From contig JAQTUP010000002.1 of the NCBI GenBank assembly GCA_028707275.1, forward strand, positions 495,198 to 559,197: 64,000 bases of DNA. Direction: 5' to 3'. This DNA comes from Gallionella sp. GTDB taxonomy: Bacteria > Pseudomonadota > Gammaproteobacteria > Burkholderiales > Gallionellaceae. Positions 27,217-34,908 of this stretch are shown piece after piece. Numbering within the stretch: the stretch's first letter is position 1; each line of letters starts with the position of its first letter. The position numbers were made by a program, and so were the translations under genes. Under the pieces are notes generated by a model, which did not search any database, was not told the origin of the DNA, and worked only from the letters and a program-made list of their open reading frames with translations.

Positions 27217-28848
27217 ATGGAACACAAATTACTATTGATCACCTTGTTAGGCGCATCTTTTGCGCTCTCTCCACTGGCGCGAGCTGCCCAAACAGATGCA
27301 AACGGCCCCAAAATGAGACTCGATGCAGATAAAGCCGCTCAGGTCGACGCGCAAACGTCAGTACTTCGCTTTTCCATCAATCATTACATCGTCGAAAACG
27401 CCTCCTTGATAAGCCCGGCTGAAATCAACGAGGCTGTTGCACCCTATATTGGAAAAGACAAGGATTTTTCCGACATACAGCGAGCCCTCGAAGCCATAGA
27501 AAATGCTTATACTGCGCGCGGCTTTTCAGCGGTACGTGTGCTGCTGCCCGAACAGGAGCTGGAAAATGGAACGGTACATTTTCGCGTGATAGAAAGCCGC
27601 TTCGGCAAGGTGACGGTAAAAGACAATCAGTTTGTAAGTACGGATAACGCGCTGAACGCGCTGCCTTCCGTGCGGCGGGGCAACGCTCCGCGCTCCAAAC
27701 AAATCGCTCGAGAGTTGAAGTTTGCCAACCAGAATCCCGCACGCCAGCTAAACGTGGTACTAAAAGCGGGTGAACGGGACGAGGAAGTGGATGCAAACGT
27801 GATTGTCACCGACAGCCGTCCGTCCACATGGGGATTCACTGCGGATAACACCGGCACACCGGAAATAGGCACGACCAGGCTAGGCGTTTTCTATCGCCAT
27901 GCCAATGTGTTCGACAAGGACCATCTGGTCAGCCTTCAATATCTGATGTCGCCACAACACCCGAACAGGCTCACTGTACTGGGAGGCAGCTACAAGATTC
28001 CGTTTTACCAATCCGGAGATAGCCTGGAATTTTTCGGAGGTTATTCCAATGTAAATTCAGTCATAGGTGGCACGTCCAATTTCCAAGGTGGCGGCCTGCT
28101 GTTCAGTGCTCGCTATAACCATCCTCTCCAACGTATCGCCATGTTTGACACGAGCTTGTCACTAGGTCTGGACTGGCGTGATTTTCGCCGCATTGAGCTA
28201 ACCAATCCGCCTCCAACGGTGTTGTATAACGAAATCGTAGTCACACCGCTGAGCATAATGTATGCGGCACAAGGTAAATTCACCAAAAGCGACCTGGATT
28301 TGAATGTTTCTTTTTCTGCCAATCTGCCCGGAATGAACAAGGGCCATGCTTCCGATTTTGCGGCTTATGACCGACTGAATTTCACCAGACCCGTCGCTAA
28401 CTACCGTTTGGTAAGATACGGGGTCAAGTATTCGCAATCGGTTGGAAATGACTGGCAATTCCGCGCCGCACTGAACGGGCAATGGAGTCGCGACACGCTC
28501 ATTCAGGGGGAGCAAATACGCTTGGGTGGCGTGGATGCGGTGCGCGGTTTTTCAGAAGGCAGTGAAGGAGGAGAGAGCGGCAATCGCTGGAATCTGGAAT
28601 GGTATACGCCTGATTTTGGCAAGGGAGATGCCAAAACACGCGCGCTGGCGTTCTTTGACGGAGGTGAAGTGAGCTCTGCCAACGGAAGTCGCTCCTCAAT
28701 TTCAAGTGCGGGGTTCGGCCTGCAAGCCGCTTATATTGAACAATATACGCTACGCATGAATGCCGGTCGTATCATCAATGCAGGTAACGACCCGACTCAG
28801 CGAGTGGGTGACTGGCGTATCCATTTGGGATTGTCGGCAAGTTTTTAA
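27217..28848 (+). CDS. TpsB outer-membrane transporter (ShlB/FhaC family)
   Basis: 543-residue Omp85-superfamily protein that exports the TPS exoprotein. It has a signal peptide (LLGASFALSPLARA), two POTRA-like domains (about 60-210; ARGFSAVRVLLPEQELENG is the typical POTRA segment), then a 16-strand-type barrel. The conserved L6 loop motif is present as RLGGVDAVRGF near residue 440. The protein ends in Phe, as expected for barrel insertion by BamA. It follows the TpsA gene after 168 bases without an obvious terminator. Confidence 0.92.
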   Translation: MEHKLLLITLLGASFALSPLARAAQTDANGPKMRLDADKAAQVDAQTSVLRFSINHYIVENASLISPAEINEAVAPYIGKDKDFSDIQRALEAIENAYTARGFSAVRVLLPEQELENGTVHFRVIESRFGKVTVKDNQFVSTDNALNALPSVRRGNAPRSKQIARELKFANQNPARQLNVVLKAGERDEEVDANVIVTDSRPSTWGFTADNTGTPEIGTTRLGVFYRHANVFDKDHLVSLQYLMSPQHPNRLTVLGGSYKIPFYQSGDSLEFFGGYSNVNSVIGGTSNFQGGGLLFSARYNHPLQRIAMFDTSLSLGLDWRDFRRIELTNPPPTVLYNEIVVTPLSIMYAAQGKFTKSDLDLNVSFSANLPGMNKGHASDFAAYDRLNFTRPVANYRLVRYGVKYSQSVGNDWQFRAALNGQWSRDTLIQGEQIRLGGVDAVRGFSEGSEGGESGNRWNLEWYTPDFGKGDAKTRALAFFDGGEVSSANGSRSSISSAGFGLQAAYIEQYTLRMNAGRIINAGNDPTQRVGDWRIHLGLSASF

Positions 28849-28896
28849 AAACACTCGTCAGTTGCGTCAATTGTCTGTTATAAAAAGGATTTTATA

Positions 28897-30315
28897 ATGA
28901 AAATCACTGGATTTTTGATGGCGATATCCTTGCTGCTCGTCACAACGACCGCGCAGGCGGCAGGTGATGTCGCAGGACAGGTCGGTTACATGAGTGGCAC
29001 GCTGGTCGCGCAACGTACGGATGGCACGGTAAGCGTGCTCGGCACGAAGTCAGAGGTGCGGGTGGGCGACATGCTGCTTACCGGGAAAAGCGGCTACGCC
29101 CAGATACTGATGCTTGACGGTTCCAGAATGACGTTGAGACCAGACTCCAATCTTCGAATTGAGTCCTTTCATTTCAACAAGGAAGATCCCCAGTCGGACA
29201 ATGCCGTACTTCGCCTGATAAAAGGCGGCTTCCGCACACTGACAGGTCTGATCGGGAAGAGGGGTAGCACCGATGCTTACCGACTGCATGCTGCCTCTGC
29301 AACGATAGGCATACGCGGCACGGACTTCACCTCGCGCCTGTGTGAAGCCAAGGACTGCCAGGAGAGCCGCGACGAGTCGAAAAAACAGATGACCATGCAG
29401 CCGCCAGCCATAAAATCTCAAGTTATCGGACGAATTATGCGCGTAGAAGGCGAGATGGCCGCGAAGTCGGCAAGCGGCCAGTCGCGCCAACTCCTGCTGG
29501 GAGCCCCTGTATACGAGGGCGACACACTCACGACAGGCGTAAAATCTTTTGCGGTAGTTGCCTTCCGTGACGAGGGGCGCATCACTCTCCAGGAAAATAC
29601 CGTCTTTTATGTTGAGAAGTTCAAATATGATAAAGCCGTATCGACAGAAAATGCCGTGTTGCGCCTGCTCAAAGGTAGCGTGAGAGTCGTCACCGGCCTG
29701 ATAGGGCGGATCAATCACGAAAACTACAAATTTCAGGTGGCTGGCGCTACCATCGGCATTCGCGGCACAGGCTTCGATACCTGGTGTCACGGCCCTTGTG
29801 CCAGGGCTCAGGATAATCCTGGCGCAACCCAGGATAATCCGCTCGATGGCATGGGTGTCTTCGTCTGGGCCGGTGAAGTGGCGATGATCCCGGATTGTGC
29901 CGACAAACAAGGCGCGTGCAGTGAACAAATTGTGGGCCTGCAGCAAGCCGCCATCATTGCGCGAGACACCGGAAAACCCGTTCAAATAAAACTGGTTCCG
30001 CCTTCCATCACCGACAATCCGCTACCGCGCCCGGACAGCATACCACTGGACATGGAAAAACTGTTCGGCGCCGAATCGAATGGCGGTGCACCCGGGCTAT
30101 ATGTGACCGTGCATGATGGTCACGTTATTCTCGCATTAGGCGACAAGTCGATTGATCTTGGCCGTGGCGAGACAGGTTTCTCCAACGCCAGCACGCTGAT
30201 CAGACTGGATGTTGCGCCCGCGTTTATGGGGGGCAGCATGCAGATAAACCAGGACGGCGGGAATATGAACAGCCCGAATCCGAGTATCAACCCGGGCGGT
30301 TGTGCAGTGCAGTAG
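28897..30315 (+). CDS. Exported protein with two FecR domains
   Basis: 472 residues with a Sec signal (LMAISLLLVTTTAQA). Two FecR-like beta domains can be aligned to each other: the first about 25-150 (VRVGDMLLTGKSGYAQILM, RLIKGGFRTLTGLIGKRG, ATIGIRGTDF), the second about 175-305 (VYEGDTLTTGVKSFAVVAF, RLLKGSVRVVTGLIGRINH, ATIGIRGTGFDTWC). It lacks the membrane segment and anti-sigma region of true FecR. Such free-standing FecR proteins frequently accompany two-partner secretion genes, as here. Periplasmic sensing or assembly of the adhesin is inferred. Four Cys residues occur in pairs after the domains. Confidence 0.85.
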   Translation: MKITGFLMAISLLLVTTTAQAAGDVAGQVGYMSGTLVAQRTDGTVSVLGTKSEVRVGDMLLTGKSGYAQILMLDGSRMTLRPDSNLRIESFHFNKEDPQSDNAVLRLIKGGFRTLTGLIGKRGSTDAYRLHAASATIGIRGTDFTSRLCEAKDCQESRDESKKQMTMQPPAIKSQVIGRIMRVEGEMAAKSASGQSRQLLLGAPVYEGDTLTTGVKSFAVVAFRDEGRITLQENTVFYVEKFKYDKAVSTENAVLRLLKGSVRVVTGLIGRINHENYKFQVAGATIGIRGTGFDTWCHGPCARAQDNPGATQDNPLDGMGVFVWAGEVAMIPDCADKQGACSEQIVGLQQAAIIARDTGKPVQIKLVPPSITDNPLPRPDSIPLDMEKLFGAESNGGAPGLYVTVHDGHVILALGDKSIDLGRGETGFSNASTLIRLDVAPAFMGGSMQINQDGGNMNSPNPSINPGGCAVQ

Positions 30316-30467
30316 GGGGCGCGGAACCGTAAGGTCATGAATACTGCCGAAAAATCATTGCGTGTATGGCTACAACGACAGCAAATAACCGTCCAAAAAT
30401 TGGTATTAAAAACAAAAAATAGTGATATTATAGTGCTGCATACTCTCCGGAAACATGGATAGTTTGT

Positions 30468-30513
30468 AACATGATGTATCGGATTATTCTAAATTGATTA
30501 AAAGGAGTAAATT
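30468..30513 (+). promoter_or_regulatory. Conserved 5' leader of Tyr-rich gene 1
   Basis: The segment ACATGATGTATCGGATTATT closely matches the sequence at the same place upstream of Tyr-rich gene 2 (ACACGATGTATCCGGTTATT). A good ribosome binding site, AAAAGGAG, follows 7 bases before the ATG. The conservation exceeds that of flanking sequence, so the leader may be a regulatory or mRNA-stability element. Confidence 0.5.
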
Positions 30514-30867
30514 ATGAAAAATGTAACCAAGACATTATTGGCTGTCTCTTTATTGTGCGGCTCTGTTGCGGCCAATGCGGCCACTGCCAGTGTTGACAGC
30601 CCATTGCTCGGGAAAAACAGCTCAGCTGTCGCGTTAAACGACTCAGCAATGGACAAGGTTGTAGGCTCCGGAGCATTGGCTAATTCATACGGCGGCGCTG
30701 CGACCACCTACTTCTACAACGCTTACTACTACTCCTACTATTCACGCTATGTGTACGCAGCAGGTTCTGCCAGTGAGCGCTATGGTTATATGCTGGCTGG
30801 CTGGTACGGTGGTTTCGGTAATGCATACGCAAGTGCTGCATCGTACTACTCGTCTTACAACCAGTAA
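30514..30867 (+). CDS. Tyrosine-rich small exported protein 1
   Basis: 117 residues of unknown family. A Sec signal (TLLAVSLLCGSVAANA, cleavage near residue 22) is followed by a spacer and the segment LNDSAMDKVVGSG (41-53), which resembles the double-glycine leader motif recognised by C39 peptidases, here with Gly-Ser. The remaining 65 residues contain all 17 Tyr, most in TTYFYNAYYYSYYSRYVYAA, with Gly, Ala and Ser making up much of the rest. There are no Cys residues in the mature part. It is highly similar to the protein at 31873. A C39-type peptidase follows 9 bases downstream. Possible roles are extracellular fibre, adhesive or dityrosine matrix protein; none is demonstrated. Confidence 0.8.
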   Translation: MKNVTKTLLAVSLLCGSVAANAATASVDSPLLGKNSSAVALNDSAMDKVVGSGALANSYGGAATTYFYNAYYYSYYSRYVYAAGSASERYGYMLAGWYGGFGNAYASAASYYSSYNQ

Positions 30868-30876
30868 TATCTGTTT

Positions 30877-31569
30877 GTGAGCACAGCCAAATACAGTTTG
30901 CTTGCCTTGTTCCTGTTAATGGCAACGAACGTATTTTCAGCTGAGGAAATGAAAAAAAAGGGGGGGGATGATACAAAGGTATCATTACCCCCTTTAGTTT
31001 TACCATGGAATCAACTACGTTTTCGCGCCATTGAAAAGCAGTCGACCGAATTCACATGCGGTTCAGCGTCACTGGCCACACTGGCCAAATATTTTCTGGG
31101 GCGCAATGTCTCCGAAGAGCAGGTGACCAATCAAATCAAAAAGCACCATACCGAAGAGTCATGGAATAAACTTCAAAAGGACGGACTGAGCCTGTTTGAA
31201 TTAAAGCGTGCGGCCAATGAACTTGGACTTGAAGCCGCAGCATACAAAGGGAAGTTAGCCGACCTGGCCGAATTGCACGGCCCCGTCATCCTCCACCTCG
31301 ATCAGGGTGGATTCAAACATTACGTTGTACTAAAATCATTCAGCAACGACAAGATTGAACTTGCGGATCCCGTTCGCGGGTTAATACGAATGACTGCAGA
31401 AGATTTTTCTTCTGCCTGGACCGGTTACTTTATGGCCCTATGGATAAAGGGTGAGCCTATGCCGGAAACCTATCCCTTAAACTCCATCCCCGACTCCTCG
31501 CTCGCCGAAAGAGACCTGTTAAGACGAATTATCTACGCAGAACCACTGGGCTCAACCGCCTACCGATAA
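30877..31569 (+). CDS. Periplasmic C39-type cysteine peptidase (FapD-like)
   Basis: 230 residues with a Sec signal (LLALFLLMATNVFSA), a short Gly/Asp/Lys linker and a stand-alone C39-like papain fold. Catalytic residues are all visible: oxyanion Gln55, Cys61 in EFTCGSASLATLAKYFLG, His148 in FKHYVVL and Asp164 in LADPVRG. It lacks the ABC transporter part of bacteriocin exporters, so it should act in the periplasm, as FapD does in the Pseudomonas amyloid system. The start is GTG at 30877, only 9 bases after Tyr-rich gene 1 and with a poor ribosome binding site, suggesting coupling. A terminator-like hairpin lies in its codons 28-42. Its likely substrates are the adjacent Tyr-rich proteins. Confidence 0.85.
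   Translation: MSTAKYSLLALFLLMATNVFSAEEMKKKGGDDTKVSLPPLVLPWNQLRFRAIEKQSTEFTCGSASLATLAKYFLGRNVSEEQVTNQIKKHHTEESWNKLQKDGLSLFELKRAANELGLEAAAYKGKLADLAELHGPVILHLDQGGFKHYVVLKSFSNDKIELADPVRGLIRMTAEDFSSAWTGYFMALWIKGEPMPETYPLNSIPDSSLAERDLLRRIIYAEPLGSTAYR
30960..31001 (+). terminator. Terminator-like hairpin inside the C39 peptidase coding sequence
   Basis: A run of G, then ATGATAC, loop AAAG, GTATCAT, TA and CCCCC form a 7-bp perfect stem extended by five G-C pairs, followed by TTTAGTTTT. It closely resembles the terminator after Tyr-rich gene 2 (32242-32274). Its position suggests attenuation: much transcript for the Tyr-rich protein, little for the peptidase. Confidence 0.65.
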
Positions 31570-31872
31570 AGCACGCCCGCCTGAGGCACGAACAAGCGCT
31601 TCACTTTACCGGCCTCAGCGAACCCCCTCGCGCCGCCAATACCGTCACATGCTGCGAGAAGCATGAGTTGAGAATGATGCGCCAATCTACCCACGGAAAG
31701 CATGCATTCACCACGGCTGATTTCAGGAGCCAGCAAGTAACACCCGTCGTTTTAAATAAAACACAAAAGCAGTTAGCTAAAGTGCTATGATGATTGCGCT
31801 TGCATTATTCAATGCAATATGGCAGGCGACACGATGTATCCGGTTATTTAAATAACTAAAAGAGGTGCAATC
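31570..31872 (+). promoter_or_regulatory. Region upstream of Tyr-rich gene 2
   Basis: About 300 bases. A weak inverted repeat after the peptidase stop (CTGAGGC ... GCCTCAG) could end transcription. The last 45 bases contain the leader element shared with Tyr-rich gene 1 (ACACGATGTATCCGGTTATT, about 31830-31849) and an AAAAGAGG ribosome binding site. An AT-rich stretch near 31750-31800 (AAAGTGCTATGATG, compare ATAGTGCTGC upstream of gene 1) probably holds the promoter. No ORF seen. Confidence 0.5.
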
Positions 31873-32235
31873 ATGAAAAACGCAAAAAACTTTACAAGGA
31901 CTTTGCTGGCTGTCTCATTACTGTGCGGTACTGTTACGGCAATTGCGGCAACGGCAAGTGTTGAAAATCCTCTGCTCGGAAAAAACAGTTCAGCTGTGAC
32001 TCTGAGCGACTCAACGATGGAAAAGGTCACAGGATCTGGCACTCTGGCCAATTCATATGGAGCAGTGGCAACCGCCAACTTTTACAACGCCTACTACTAT
32101 GCTTATTATTCCCGCTATGTGTATGCCGCCGGATCGTCCAGCGAGCGCTATGGTTACATGCTGGCCGGCTGGTACGGTGGATTTGGTAATGCATACGCAA
32201 GTGCTGCCTCGTTCTATTCCTCCTACAATTACTGA
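31873..32235 (+). CDS. Tyrosine-rich small exported protein 2
   Basis: 120-residue paralog of the protein at 30514. It shares the signal peptide (TLLAVSLLCGTVTAIA), the spacer NPLLGKNSSAV, the leader-like LSDSTMEKVTGSG (Gly-Ser at 54-55) and a nearly identical C-terminal half beginning ANFYNAYYYAYYSRYVYAAG. It has 16 Tyr, all after residue 60. The strong conservation of the Tyr-rich half against looser N-terminal sequence suggests selection on the mature part. It has its own leader and a strong terminator, so it can be made independently of the peptidase. Confidence 0.8.
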   Translation: MKNAKNFTRTLLAVSLLCGTVTAIAATASVENPLLGKNSSAVTLSDSTMEKVTGSGTLANSYGAVATANFYNAYYYAYYSRYVYAAGSSSERYGYMLAGWYGGFGNAYASAASFYSSYNY

Positions 32236-32241
32236 TTAAAG

Positions 32242-32274
32242 CGGGGGTGATACAGAGGCATCACCCCCCCTTTT
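32242..32274 (+). terminator. Terminator after Tyr-rich gene 2
   Basis: GGGGGTGAT pairs with ATCACCCCC around ACAGAGGC, followed by TTTT. It starts 7 bases after the stop codon. The stem and loop resemble the hairpin embedded in the C39 gene. Confidence 0.85.
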
Positions 32275-32598
32275 AATGCCTTGAATCCGACTTCCATACA
32301 AGAAATCAACAGACGAATTTAAGGGTATAGCTGCGCTCACCGGAATTCAACGGCTTTATTTAATCTGGATCAGCGTCAGTGAGCACCCTCCTCGCCATTT
32401 CCCGATTTCATGGATAAATGAAGCTAATTTTCCAAAAAACTGCTCGTTGAATGCCCCCGGGCCTCGTCAATTACTGTCGCACGGACTACACCGGCTGACT
32501 ATTGATTGACAGGGACTCATTTTTTTACAACAATGACGGACGCACACGCTTGCAGGCGAAATGCGCCACCATTCATATAATACTAAAAGGGAGTTTTT
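32275..32598. other. Intergenic region, no gene seen
   Basis: About 320 bases between the terminator and the small membrane protein. There is no convincing ORF, RNA gene or strong hairpin. The 3' end holds AAAAGGGAG, the ribosome binding site of the next gene; a promoter is likely in between. Confidence 0.4.
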
Positions 32599-32787
32599 AT
32601 GGAAGAATCAAATTGCAAAGCACTGGTATTTCCGTTTCTGGCCGCAGCTGCTTTATGGCTGATAGGTGGTTTCTTTCTGAGCAAGGAAATGGGCATGGTC
32701 TGCGTCATCGCCGGACTGGCCATCGCCGGCTGGGCAGCAGGTAGTGTGATGAACTCCAAATGCGAGTTATCAGACAAGCAACCTTGA
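32599..32787 (+). CDS. Small two-helix membrane protein
   Basis: 62 residues, unknown family. Two hydrophobic segments are visible, ALVFPFLAAAALWLIGGFF and MVCVIAGLAIAGWAAG, separated by a short SKE turn, with a polar C-terminus containing Cys (SKCELSDKQP). AAAAGGGAG precedes the ATG at good spacing, which supports a real gene. It is the last gene before rpoH and may or may not belong to the surface locus. Confidence 0.6.
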   Translation: MEESNCKALVFPFLAAAALWLIGGFFLSKEMGMVCVIAGLAIAGWAAGSVMNSKCELSDKQP

Positions 32788-32818
32788 CTCATCGGACCTG
32801 ACGAGATTTCATCGGCTC

Positions 32819-32848
32819 CGGCAAGGGGGTGCCTTGCACACCCTTGCC
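32819..32848 (+). terminator. Hairpin upstream of rpoH
   Basis: GGCAAGGGGGTG pairs with CACACCCTTGCC around CCTTG, with one mismatch. It starts 31 bases after the small membrane protein gene and probably ends it, although no T tail follows. Confidence 0.5.
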
Positions 32849-33000
32849 GTAAACTGCCAGATCAGAAATATTACGTCCCGGACTCATATCCGGAGTCATT
32901 TAAAAATATCGTACCTTAAAATACCACCCGCCGCGATGAACCTTATTTCATCAGGAAACTCTCAGATCGCAAGCGTTAAATTCTTCAGGAGGCAATCCCC

Positions 33001-33861
33001 GTGAATATTGCGAACAACCTAGCCCTTCCATCTGTTGCAGGCAGCCTGGACAGTTACATTCATCTGGTCAAACGCTACGCCCTTCTGACACAGGAGGAAG
33101 AGTTTAACCTGGCAACCCGTTTCCGCAATGAAAATGATCTGGATGCGGCGCGTCAGCTGGTCTTGTCACACCTGCGTGTCGTCGTCAGCGTTGCGCGCGG
33201 CTATGCCGGTTACGGCCTGCCCCAGGCGGATTTGATACAAGAGGGCAATATCGGTCTGATGAAGGCTGTCAAACATTACGATCCTGATTTCGGCGTGCGT
33301 CTGGTTTCTTTTGCCTTGCACTGGATACGTGCAGAAATAAACGAATTTGTGGTACGCAACTGGCGCCTGGTAAAGATCGCCACGACCAAGGCGCAACGCA
33401 AGTTGTTTTTCAATTTACGCAGCCTGAAGTCCGGACTCGGCGCTCTCAAACCCCAGCAAATCACTGATATTGCGCAACAACTCAACGTCAGCGAACAGGA
33501 TGTCGTGGAAATGGAATCGCGGTTCGCCGGACACGAAGTCGCGCTTGACCCGGCCGGCAGCGATGACGATGAAAGCTATTCACCCATTCAGTATTTGGCC
33601 GACAGCGAGGATAACGAGCCATCCAACATTCTGGAAACGGCTGAGCGCGATCATCTGCGCACAACCGGCCTCGCGAAGGCGCTGTCCAGCCTTGATGAGC
33701 GCAGTCGCCGCATCGTTGAGGCGCGCTGGCTCAGTGAAGATCACAGCGCCACGCTGCACGATTTAGCCGCAGAATTCAATGTGTCTGCCGAGCGTATCCG
33801 CCAGATAGAACAAAAGGCGCTGAGCAAGATGCAAACCGCACTGTCTGCCACTCCCGCATAA
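33001..33861 (+). CDS. rpoH: RNA polymerase heat-shock sigma factor (sigma-32)
   Basis: Directs transcription of heat-shock genes. The 286-residue protein has region 2 with DLIQEGNIGLMKAVKHYDPD and VRLVSFALHWIRAEI, the RpoH box QRKLFFNLR that distinguishes sigma-32 from sigma-70, and region 4 with a helix-turn-helix ending SAERIRQIEQKALSKMQ. The start is GTG at 33001, preceded by AGGAGG. It is followed by a strong terminator. In relatives it commonly follows ftsYEX directly. Confidence 0.96.
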   Translation: MNIANNLALPSVAGSLDSYIHLVKRYALLTQEEEFNLATRFRNENDLDAARQLVLSHLRVVVSVARGYAGYGLPQADLIQEGNIGLMKAVKHYDPDFGVRLVSFALHWIRAEINEFVVRNWRLVKIATTKAQRKLFFNLRSLKSGLGALKPQQITDIAQQLNVSEQDVVEMESRFAGHEVALDPAGSDDDESYSPIQYLADSEDNEPSNILETAERDHLRTTGLAKALSSLDERSRRIVEARWLSEDHSATLHDLAAEFNVSAERIRQIEQKALSKMQTALSATPA

Positions 33862-33872
33862 ATCACACCCAT

Positions 33873-33902
33873 AAAAAAGCCGCACGATGTGCGGCTTTTT
33901 TA
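33873..33902 (+). terminator. Rho-independent terminator after rpoH
   Basis: GCCGCAC and GTGCGGC form a perfect stem around GAT, flanked by runs of A on the left and T on the right, so it can act on both strands between the convergent rpoH and sspB. Confidence 0.9.
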
Positions 33903-33918
33903 TTTACAGCAAAAACAA

Positions 33919-34308
33919 CTATTTGACGATGGTCAGCTGCGGCTTACGAGAAACCGGTTTACCCGCTGGTTCGACGGCAGGTTTCGGTGCCTCGGGTTCA
34001 ACCGCCTGAAACACCAGCCCCTGCCCGGTTTCCTTGGCGAATATGCCGATGACAGCGCCAACGGGCACCATCAGATCGAATGACGAGCCGCCGAAACGTC
34101 CGCTACAGGTGATCCACTCGTTACCCATCTCAAGATTGCGCACAGCACCTGAACTCAGGTTAAGTACGATTTCTCCATCCTTGACATAAGCCTGCGGCAC
34201 CTCGGTCTGCTCGTTCACACGAACAGCCAGGTAAGGCGTCAGACCGCTGTCCACACACCACTCGACGATGGCGCGTATCAGATAAGGGCGCGTTGAAAGG
34301 TCACTCAT
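33919..34308 (-). CDS. sspB: ClpXP specificity-enhancing factor SspB
   Basis: Adaptor that delivers ssrA-tagged proteins to ClpXP. It is 129 residues, with the dimeric SspB core (RPYLIRAIVEWCVDSGLTPY, then GEIVLNLSSGAVRNL and ISCSGRFGG-like ITCSGRFGG) and a Pro/Glu-rich linker leading to the basic C-terminal ClpX-binding tail RKPQLTIVK. It overlaps sspA by 4 bases. Confidence 0.95.
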   Translation of the reverse strand: MSDLSTRPYLIRAIVEWCVDSGLTPYLAVRVNEQTEVPQAYVKDGEIVLNLSSGAVRNLEMGNEWITCSGRFGGSSFDLMVPVGAVIGIFAKETGQGLVFQAVEPEAPKPAVEPAGKPVSRKPQLTIVK

Positions 34309-34901
34309 TTACGCATTGCTCTTTCAGCAGGTGTCAAAGAGTCGATAAAACCCTGACGAGAAAACAAACGCTCCGAGTACTTCAACATGGGAGCCGCATC
34401 CTTACCCAGTTGAATACCGTAGTGCTCAAGTCTCCACAACAATGGAGCGACTGCGACATCCAGCATTGAAAATTCATTCCCAAGCAGGTATTTTTGCTTG
34501 GTCAGAATTTGTGCCAGCTGCGTGAGATTGTCACGAATGATGGTTCTGGATTTTTCTGCCGCTTTACCGCCCTGCATGATGACATTCACGTTGCTGTACA
34601 GTTCCTGCTCGAAACGGTGCAAAAACAGTCTGGCACGACCACGCATGACCGGATCAGCCGGCATCAACTGAGGGTGCGGAAAACGCTCATCGATATATTC
34701 ATTGATGATATTCGCTTCAGTCAAGACCAGATCACGTTCGACCAGTACGGGAACTTTGCTGCTCGAGTTAATGGCCGCGAGATCTTCCGACTTATCCATC
34801 TGATCGACGTCAATGACTTCAAAATCCATACCTTTTTCGAACAAAACGATTCGGCATCGATGGCTGTAAGGGCAAACTGTCCCCGAATACAATCTCATCA
34901 T
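34305..34901 (-). CDS. sspA: Stringent starvation protein A
   Basis: RNA-polymerase-associated GST-fold protein. At 198 residues it has the N-terminal thioredoxin-like half (LYSGTVCPYSHRCRIVLFEK) and a helical C-terminal half. In E. coli it acts in stress and stationary-phase transcription. The sspA-sspB pair follows the act cluster directly (7 bases after actF), in the place where cytochrome bc1 genes precede sspAB in many betaproteobacteria. That suggests ACIII occupies the bc1 position here; this is inference from memory of gene order. Confidence 0.95.
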   Translation of the reverse strand: MMRLYSGTVCPYSHRCRIVLFEKGMDFEVIDVDQMDKSEDLAAINSSSKVPVLVERDLVLTEANIINEYIDERFPHPQLMPADPVMRGRARLFLHRFEQELYSNVNVIMQGGKAAEKSRTIIRDNLTQLAQILTKQKYLLGNEFSMLDVAVAPLLWRLEHYGIQLGKDAAPMLKYSERLFSRQGFIDSLTPAERAMRK

Positions 34902-34908
34902 TACTTGA

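Noticed and set aside
30514..30867. Class II bacteriocin precursor
   Set aside because: The double-glycine-like motif fits, but there is a Sec signal, no ABC exporter with a C39 domain, and no immunity gene; the mature part is Tyr-rich and much conserved between copies.
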